Shown piece after piece: positions 31,485 through 34,829 of a stretch of DNA of 34,829 nucleotides. The first letter of the stretch is position 1. Each line of letters begins with the position of its first letter. The DNA is from a virus. Under the pieces are notes generated by a model. It was not told where the DNA came from. It saw only the letters and a program-made list of their open reading frames with translations, and did not search any database. The translations under genes and the position numbers were made by a program. The stretch is from the IMG/VR virus record IMGVR_UViG_3300032797_000006, positions 1-34,829 of that record; one strand, given 5' to 3'.

Positions 31485-31501
31485 AATATTTTGCAAATAT
31501 T
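31485..31501. repeat. AT-rich inverted repeat upstream of the lysis genes
   Basis: AATATTT (31485-31491) and AAATATT (31495-31501) form a perfect 7-bp inverted repeat around TGC. It lies in the 61-nt gap between the fibre chaperone and the lysis cassette and might be a weak operator or RNA stem. Chance occurrence in AT-rich DNA is possible. Confidence 0.3.
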
Positions 31502-31522
31502 TTATAAATAACGAGACTATTA

Positions 31523-31960
31523 ATGGTTGATGAATTAGAAAAACGTGTAAATGCTCTTGAGCGGTCACTTGATAGATTGGCTGGTACTATGGAACATTTA
31601 GCCGAAGATATCCATGACATGAAGGGTATGATGCGTCAAGCACTCGATCAATCATTAACCATTAGTACGATGAAAAAAGAAATGGAAACACTTTGGAAGA
31701 AAGTTGACATTTGCATTAATTTAAAAGAAGATTTTGCGGTACTTCAATCTGAACATGAAGTATGTACTCCGAAAATAGAAAAGCTCAATGGTTGTGCCGG
31801 TGTTAATGAACATAGGATTAAAACCCTAGAAGATAAAATTAACAGTGCTAATGCTTTTGTTAATGGGCGAGTGGCTAGTTTAACCGACAAAGTAATATGG
31901 GTTGGTGTTGGTGTGATAGCTTTTATTGCCGTTTTTCTTGCCGCAAAAGGAATCAAGTGA
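31523..31960 (+). CDS. Coiled-coil membrane-anchored protein (XhlA-like, 145 aa)
   Basis: Residues 1-115 are mostly heptad coiled coil ('ELEKRVNALERSLDRLAGTM', 'EHLAEDIHDMKGMMRQALDQ', 'EHRIKTLEDKINSANAFVNG') and residues about 122-142 form one C-terminal transmembrane helix ('VIWVGVGVIAFIAVFLAA'). This layout is that of XhlA-type haemolysin/holin accessory proteins near phage lysis genes. The N-terminus would be cytoplasmic. The stop overlaps the GTG of the next gene. Confidence 0.7.
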   Translation: MVDELEKRVNALERSLDRLAGTMEHLAEDIHDMKGMMRQALDQSLTISTMKKEMETLWKKVDICINLKEDFAVLQSEHEVCTPKIEKLNGCAGVNEHRIKTLEDKINSANAFVNGRVASLTDKVIWVGVGVIAFIAVFLAAKGIK

Positions 31961-32529
31961 AAAAGATCCATCCCGCCACATACTTGGGCCTAGTCATTAC
32001 CATATTGTTGATTTTAAGCAATTTCGTTGCTATGCAGGGATTTAAAAGCATGAATGACCGCAGAACAACATTGATTGATTTATATCAATTACGTTCTGAT
32101 ATTATGCAAACTGACTTAGCCATTTGCAATGCCTCGATAGCCAATAGCCTGCCGGTAAGAGAATCCGAAATTGGAAAAATGACAGAAAACAGAGATAGTG
32201 CTAATATAGCCTATGACCGACTTAATTCTTCTGATTTAAGTTGTGCCTCTGCTGATATATTTAAGGCAATGAAAGAAGATAGACCAAAATATATTATTGC
32301 CCAGATTAAAGTAGTAGATTCAATTAGGAAAATTAAAACTCCGAATGCTGATGATTTGATATATTACCAGGCTTTGATGGATAGATATGTTCATCGGGTT
32401 GACGCCATGATTAAGCTGGAAACAGAATCCACGTATTTAACCCACAATCATGTTCAATCTGCAATGGCGGCTGTACTAGCAATATCGCTTATTATTACGT
32501 CCTGGGTGTTGTGGCGCATGTTCAGATAA
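31957..32529 (+). CDS. Two-TM protein with chemoreceptor-like (4HB_MCP-like) ectodomain (190 aa)
   Basis: A transmembrane helix at about residues 9-26 ('YLGLVITILLILSNFVAM') is followed by an all-helical, charged region of some 140 residues and a second helix near the end ('AAVLAISLIITSWVLWRMF'), leaving almost no cytoplasmic tail. TM-helical bundle-TM is the layout of the four-helix-bundle ligand-binding part of methyl-accepting chemotaxis proteins, but HAMP and signalling domains are absent. Two cysteines (C57, C96) could form a periplasmic disulfide. GTG 31957 overlaps the previous stop and has AAAAGG upstream. Its place between the XhlA-like gene and the amidase suggests a role in lysis timing or host-membrane sensing. 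Confidence 0.65.
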   Translation: MKKIHPATYLGLVITILLILSNFVAMQGFKSMNDRRTTLIDLYQLRSDIMQTDLAICNASIANSLPVRESEIGKMTENRDSANIAYDRLNSSDLSCASADIFKAMKEDRPKYIIAQIKVVDSIRKIKTPNADDLIYYQALMDRYVHRVDAMIKLETESTYLTHNHVQSAMAAVLAISLIITSWVLWRMFR

Positions 32530-32551
32530 GATATTAAAGGAGCTGTTAAAC

Positions 32552-33034
32552 ATGAGTAGAATAATTGATTACATTATAATCCATGAAGCTGACTGTCCTT
32601 TGCATAAACCATCTGGCGCAGAGTTTACCATAAAAGATATTGACCAGTGGCATAAGGAACGAGGTTTCAAGCGTCAACCAGAATGGATTAGGGCATTTAA
32701 TTCTGATTTAAAAGCTGTTGGTTATCATTTTGTGATTAATATAACCGGCACAATAAGCACTGGCCGTCACGTTGAAGAAATTCCAGCCGCTTGCCAGGGT
32801 AACAACCATGATTCAATCAATATTTGCCTAATCGGTAAAGGGAAATATACCAGTGAACAGTGGACTTCACTGGCCGTGATAGTTAAGGATTTATGTATAA
32901 AATATCCGAACGCTAAAATCAAAGGGCATTACGAAATGCCGACAGGTAAAGCTCAAGGCAAAACGTGTCCAGATTTTCCCGTTTCTGAATGGGTAACTAA
33001 TGGAATGCAACCAATACCAGAGCATACAACATGA
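32552..33034 (+). CDS. Endolysin: N-acetylmuramoyl-L-alanine amidase (Amidase_2 / T7 lysozyme-like)
   Basis: This 160-aa protein would cleave the amide bond between MurNAc and the stem peptide. Visible are 'DYIIIHEADCP' (zinc ligand H11), 'LKAVGYHFVIN', 'KGHYEMPTGKAQGKTCPDFP' (second His and the Cys of the zinc site), and 'EQWTSLAVIVKDLCIKYPNA'. It has no cell-wall-binding domain and no signal sequence, so it needs a holin for release, like T7 lysozyme-type endolysins. A ribosome binding site (AAAGGAG) precedes the ATG; the stop overlaps the next small gene. Confidence 0.9.
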   Translation: MSRIIDYIIIHEADCPLHKPSGAEFTIKDIDQWHKERGFKRQPEWIRAFNSDLKAVGYHFVINITGTISTGRHVEEIPAACQGNNHDSINICLIGKGKYTSEQWTSLAVIVKDLCIKYPNAKIKGHYEMPTGKAQGKTCPDFPVSEWVTNGMQPIPEHTT

Positions 33035-33126
33035 GAAATTTACAGCATTGCTACAAGTGCCATAGCAAAGGCCAAAAATGCCAGTGGTGCCAAACAGGGA
33101 TATGCAAGGAGGATGAAAATGCTTGA
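33031..33126 (+). CDS. Cys-rich micro-protein between amidase and holin (31 aa)
   Basis: The ATG overlaps the amidase stop (ATGA) and the frame encodes CYKC, CQWC and a further Cys ('CYKCHSKGQKCQWCQTGIC'), a compact zinc-binding-like pattern, ending 8 nt inside the holin gene. Overlap with both neighbours suggests translational coupling. It is short and might be fortuitous, but five well-spaced cysteines are unlikely by chance. Confidence 0.5.
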   Translation: MRNLQHCYKCHSKGQKCQWCQTGICKEDENA

Positions 33127-33346
33127 TATGTTCAAAGACGATGTGACGAAACAATTTTCTTTCGGCAGAATTTCGGCGGCAATCGTGCTGGTGTTCCAGA
33201 TCGGCTACGCTGGCTATATCGTATTCACGACAAAGACGATGCCCGACCTCCAGCCTGGGTGGGCGGGGTTAATATTGGTGGCTTATGGCATTAATAAGAT
33301 GGCGTCTGCTTTTTCGCCGACACAACCAGGAGACGCTATGCCATGA
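33119..33346 (+). CDS. Holin (two TM segments, 75 aa)
   Basis: Two hydrophobic helices, about residues 17-37 ('ISAAIVLVFQIGYAGYIVFT') and 47-64 ('GWAGLILVAYGINKMASA'), separated by a short loop with charged ends, fit a class II-type holin. Start 33119 is chosen because AAGGAGG (33106-33112) is 6 nt upstream; the ATG at 33113 directly abuts that ribosome binding site. The holin would open the inner membrane for the amidase. It overlaps the spanin gene by 4 nt. Confidence 0.8.
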   Translation: MLDMFKDDVTKQFSFGRISAAIVLVFQIGYAGYIVFTTKTMPDLQPGWAGLILVAYGINKMASAFSPTQPGDAMP

Positions 33347-33642
33347 GTCTTGCTATTTTATGGGAAAACCGCAAATTGATAGCTGGCGGGATCGTGTTTG
33401 CCGTGTGTGGGCTTGTAGTCTATTGGTATGGCTACCATATACCTGACGAGCTAAAAATGGCTGAAAACAAGATTACGGAGCAGGGTAAAACCATTAAGTC
33501 CGCAGAGGGTACGGTTAAATTGCAGGAGGTGACACAAAATGAACAGAGAACCATTGATAAAAGAACTTTTCAGGCTATCAGCGCAAGGCATAGTAAATAT
33601 TTGCCTCGGAATAGCGTTGTTGTCCGCGGCGGGGTGCGTTAA
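33343..33642 (+). CDS. Inner-membrane spanin subunit (Rz-like, 99 aa)
   Basis: It begins 'MSLAILWENRKLIAGGIVFA', with a TM helix at about 11-30 and a periplasmic helical/coiled-coil region ('DELKMAENKITEQGKTIKSA'). The size, N-in topology and position after the holin fit an i-spanin. The o-spanin gene begins inside its last third in another frame, the classic Rz/Rz1 overlap. Together they would fuse inner and outer membranes in the last step of lysis. Confidence 0.75.
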   Translation: MSLAILWENRKLIAGGIVFAVCGLVVYWYGYHIPDELKMAENKITEQGKTIKSAEGTVKLQEVTQNEQRTIDKRTFQAISARHSKYLPRNSVVVRGGVR

Positions 33643-33859
33643 ATGTGTGCCTTGTATTAGACCTGTATTAACCGCTGTAATGGAACCAATTATGGAAGAG
33701 GTCTTTACTAATGCACAAGGTGGATTAGATGAAGAGAATACGCAAAAGGTTTTGGATGATCTTGATTTATATGCCGGTGCGCTAAACAAATGCAATGTAG
33801 TAATTGAAAATTATAACGAATCTATAAAAACGAATGAATCCGTCAAAATAAATTATTAG
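33539..33859 (+). CDS. Outer-membrane lipoprotein spanin (Rz1-like, 106 aa)
   Basis: A strong ribosome binding site (AGGAGGTG) precedes the ATG, which lies inside the Rz-like gene in a different frame (overlap 104 nt). The N-terminus has a signal sequence ending in a lipobox-like 'LLSAAGC' with C33 as the likely acylated residue. The mature part is helical and acidic, longer and less Pro-rich than lambda Rz1, so the match rests on lipobox and architecture. A terminator follows. Confidence 0.7.
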   Translation: MNREPLIKELFRLSAQGIVNICLGIALLSAAGCVKCVPCIRPVLTAVMEPIMEEVFTNAQGGLDEENTQKVLDDLDLYAGALNKCNVVIENYNESIKTNESVKINY

Positions 33860-33891
33860 TTACTGCGTGTATCTCCTTCACCGCAGGATTG

Positions 33892-33918
33892 CCCCTTTAA
33901 AAATAGAGGGGTTTTTTT
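33892..33918 (+). terminator. Strong intrinsic terminator after the lysis genes
   Basis: CCCCTTT (33892-33898) pairs with AGAGGGG (33905-33911, one wobble) around AAAAAT and is followed by seven T residues (33912-33918). It ends the late transcript. Confidence 0.85.
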
Positions 33919-33958
33919 GTGCCTGAAATATTTATTTAAATTATTTTCAAATTATTTG

Positions 33959-33986
33959 TTGACATTGGAAAAAATAAGTTTATAGT
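33959..33986 (+). promoter_or_regulatory. Strong sigma70-like promoter downstream of the lysis terminator
   Basis: TTGACA (33959-33964), a 16-nt spacer and TATAGT (33981-33986) lie 40 nt after the terminator. It would transcribe the small gene at 34020 and the DUF7666-like repeat gene as an independent unit. Confidence 0.65.
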
Positions 33987-34019
33987 TAAAACATCAACAG
34001 CGACAAAAAGGGGCGGCAA

Positions 34020-34133
34020 ATGGCAAAGCAAAAAACACTAACAGAAGAAAAAAATAGAATGATTGCTAAATGGCATTACTACCAAAAATCAAATGGTAAA
34101 ATAGATTGCATGTTTAATCGAAAAACAATGTAA
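34020..34133 (+). CDS. Small basic hypothetical protein (37 aa)
   Basis: The first gene after the promoter at 33959. It is Lys/Asn-rich ('MAKQKTLTEEKNRMIAKWHY') and has a single Cys; the ribosome binding site is weak (AAAGGGG, 8 nt from ATG). I do not recognise it. The following 128 nt hold no convincing gene, only a hairpin before the next start. Confidence 0.4.
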   Translation: MAKQKTLTEEKNRMIAKWHYYQKSNGKIDCMFNRKTM

Positions 34134-34227
34134 TCACTTTATGGAAGCCAGGCTGGTTTTGCTCTCAGTTATTTACGCAAAATACACAATGTTCAATTAC
34201 TACCAGTCAATTAATATTTAAGCCGCC

Positions 34228-34247
34228 GCCCTCCGGCAATAGAGGGC
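34228..34247 (+). promoter_or_regulatory. Hairpin just upstream of a ribosome binding site
   Basis: GCCCTC (34228-34233) pairs with GAGGGC (34242-34247), 8-nt loop, ending 3 nt before the AGGAG of the next gene. The lack of a T-tract argues against termination; it may stabilise the message or modulate ribosome access. Confidence 0.4.
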
Positions 34248-34261
34248 AAAGGAGATATAAA

Positions 34262-34829
34262 ATGGCAAAAGCAAAAGCGAAACAACTGGTTTCTGATACA
34301 CCAACAATAACAGCTTATAAGGCATTTGACAAAGACATGAAGTGCCGGGGGTTTCAGTATGAGGTAGGCAAAACTTACGAGCATATAGGCAAAGTAGAAG
34401 CATGCAAAAGCGGTTTCCATTCTTGCGAAAATCCACTTGATGTACTGAATTATTATGATCTATGTGATAGTAAATTTGCACAAGTAAATATTGATGGTAA
34501 AATATGTAGGCATGATAGTGATTCAAAAATTGCATCTGGTAGAATTACTATTGAAGCAGAGTTAAAGTTACCCGAGTTTATTTCCGATTCAATTAAATAT
34601 TTTTTTAATTTTTGTAATAATACTAAAATAGATAATAAAGATTACAGCAAACTTGCCGCATCTAAGTATTCCAGCCAACTTGCCGCATCTGGGTATTCCA
34701 GCCAACTTACCGCATCTGGGGATTACAGCCAACTTGCCGCATCTGGAAATTACAGCCAACTTGCCGCATCTGGGTATTCCAGCCAACTTGCCGCATCTGG
34801 GGATTACAGCCAACTTGCCGCATCTGGGG
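34262..34829 (+). CDS. DUF7666-like protein with nonapeptide tandem repeats (partial)
   Basis: The frame starts after AAAGGAG and runs off the window (189 codons seen). The N-terminal ~100 residues match the DUF7666-type phage domain: 'TAYKAFDKDMKCRGFQYEVG', 'KVEACKSGFHSCENPLDVLN' and 'YYDLCDSKFAQVNIDGK'. From about residue 130, tandem nine-residue repeats of consensus QLAASGxYS/QLAASGYSS begin (seven seen, the last cut). Related phage proteins carry comparable short Gly/Ser/Thr-rich repeats after this domain. The repeats probably form a regular beta-solenoid-like structure; function is unknown. It lies in a separately promoted unit after the lysis genes. Confidence 0.8.
   Translation, partial: MAKAKAKQLVSDTPTITAYKAFDKDMKCRGFQYEVGKTYEHIGKVEACKSGFHSCENPLDVLNYYDLCDSKFAQVNIDGKICRHDSDSKIASGRITIEAELKLPEFISDSIKYFFNFCNNTKIDNKDYSKLAASKYSSQLAASGYSSQLTASGDYSQLAASGNYSQLAASGYSSQLAASGDYSQLAASG
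34649..34829 (+). repeat. 27-bp tandem repeats encoding nonapeptides
   Basis: Units begin at 34649, 34676, 34703, 34730, 34757, 34784 and 34811 (truncated by the window end). The first differs most (K instead of Q and of G). The core CTTGCCGCATCTGGG is nearly invariant, while the last third alternates between TATTCCAGC, GATTACAGC and AATTACAGC. Confidence 0.95.

Noticed and set aside
34141-34221. 26-codon frame between the small basic gene and the DUF7666-like gene
   Set aside because: No ribosome binding site and no conserved-looking features.
34589-34813. Minus-strand frame with IPRCGKLA repeats
   Set aside because: It arises from the 27-bp repeats read on the wrong strand; the + strand frame has a ribosome binding site and a recognisable N-terminal domain.
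1-34829. Integrase, attachment site, CI-like repressor, tRNA genes or CRISPR array
   Set aside because: Looked for and not found. The XRE protein at 856 alone does not establish a temperate lifestyle, and the tandem repeats at 5376 and 34649 are coding and lack spacers.

Overview
The window is a contiguous stretch of a tailed-phage genome, or of a prophage whose ends lie outside it. Every convincing gene is on the + strand and most are packed with 1-30 nt overlaps or gaps. The DNA is AT-rich. A Gram-negative host is suggested by an apparent overlapping inner/outer-membrane spanin pair next to a single-domain amidase. The tail genes (DUF3383-type sheath, tube, frameshifted chaperone, tape measure, gp25-like wedge, baseplate J, DUF2612) indicate a contractile-tailed myovirus. 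I see no integrase, no excisionase and no convincing immunity region, only one small XRE-type protein, so lifestyle is undecided. No tRNA genes or CRISPR arrays were recognised.

Layout. (1) 1-8600, early/replication region: a DnaJ-like zinc-finger protein, an XRE regulator, a SNF2-type helicase split in two by a free-standing HNH endonuclease gene, a DNA methyltransferase, a lambda-O-like replication organizer carrying five perfect 15-bp direct repeats, a DUF6475 protein, a DUF1064 nuclease-like protein and a run of very small unknown or Cys-rich proteins. (2) 8670-18200, packaging and head: small terminase; large terminase interrupted by an intein; DUF1073 portal; Mu gpF/SPP1 gp7-like head protein; unknown structural protein; DUF2213 protease/scaffold; structural cement protein; DUF2184 major capsid protein. 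(3) 18200-31460, connector, tail, baseplate and fibre, including a -1 frameshifted tail chaperone and a glycine-rich fibre tip. (4) 31520-33920, lysis: coiled-coil membrane protein, a two-TM protein with a chemoreceptor-like helical ectodomain, amidase, holin, and Rz/Rz1-like spanins, closed by an intrinsic terminator. (5) 33950-34829, a separately promoted tail-end unit (a possible moron) ending inside a DUF7666-like gene made of 27-bp tandem repeats; the window ends within those repeats.

Most notable: the terL intein (9763-10737) encloses a complete HNH endonuclease gene in a different reading frame (9878-10729) with its own ribosome binding site. The terL frame stays open throughout, so about 850 nt are open in two frames. 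Together with the HNH gene splitting the helicase, this phage carries two selfish endonucleases that have solved 'insertion without killing the host gene' in two different ways. Other notable points are a lambda-like origin candidate inside the replication gene, a recurrent promoter-hairpin-gene leader architecture, and a chemoreceptor-like ectodomain in the lysis cassette.

Family assignments were made by eye from motifs and gene order; no database search was run.
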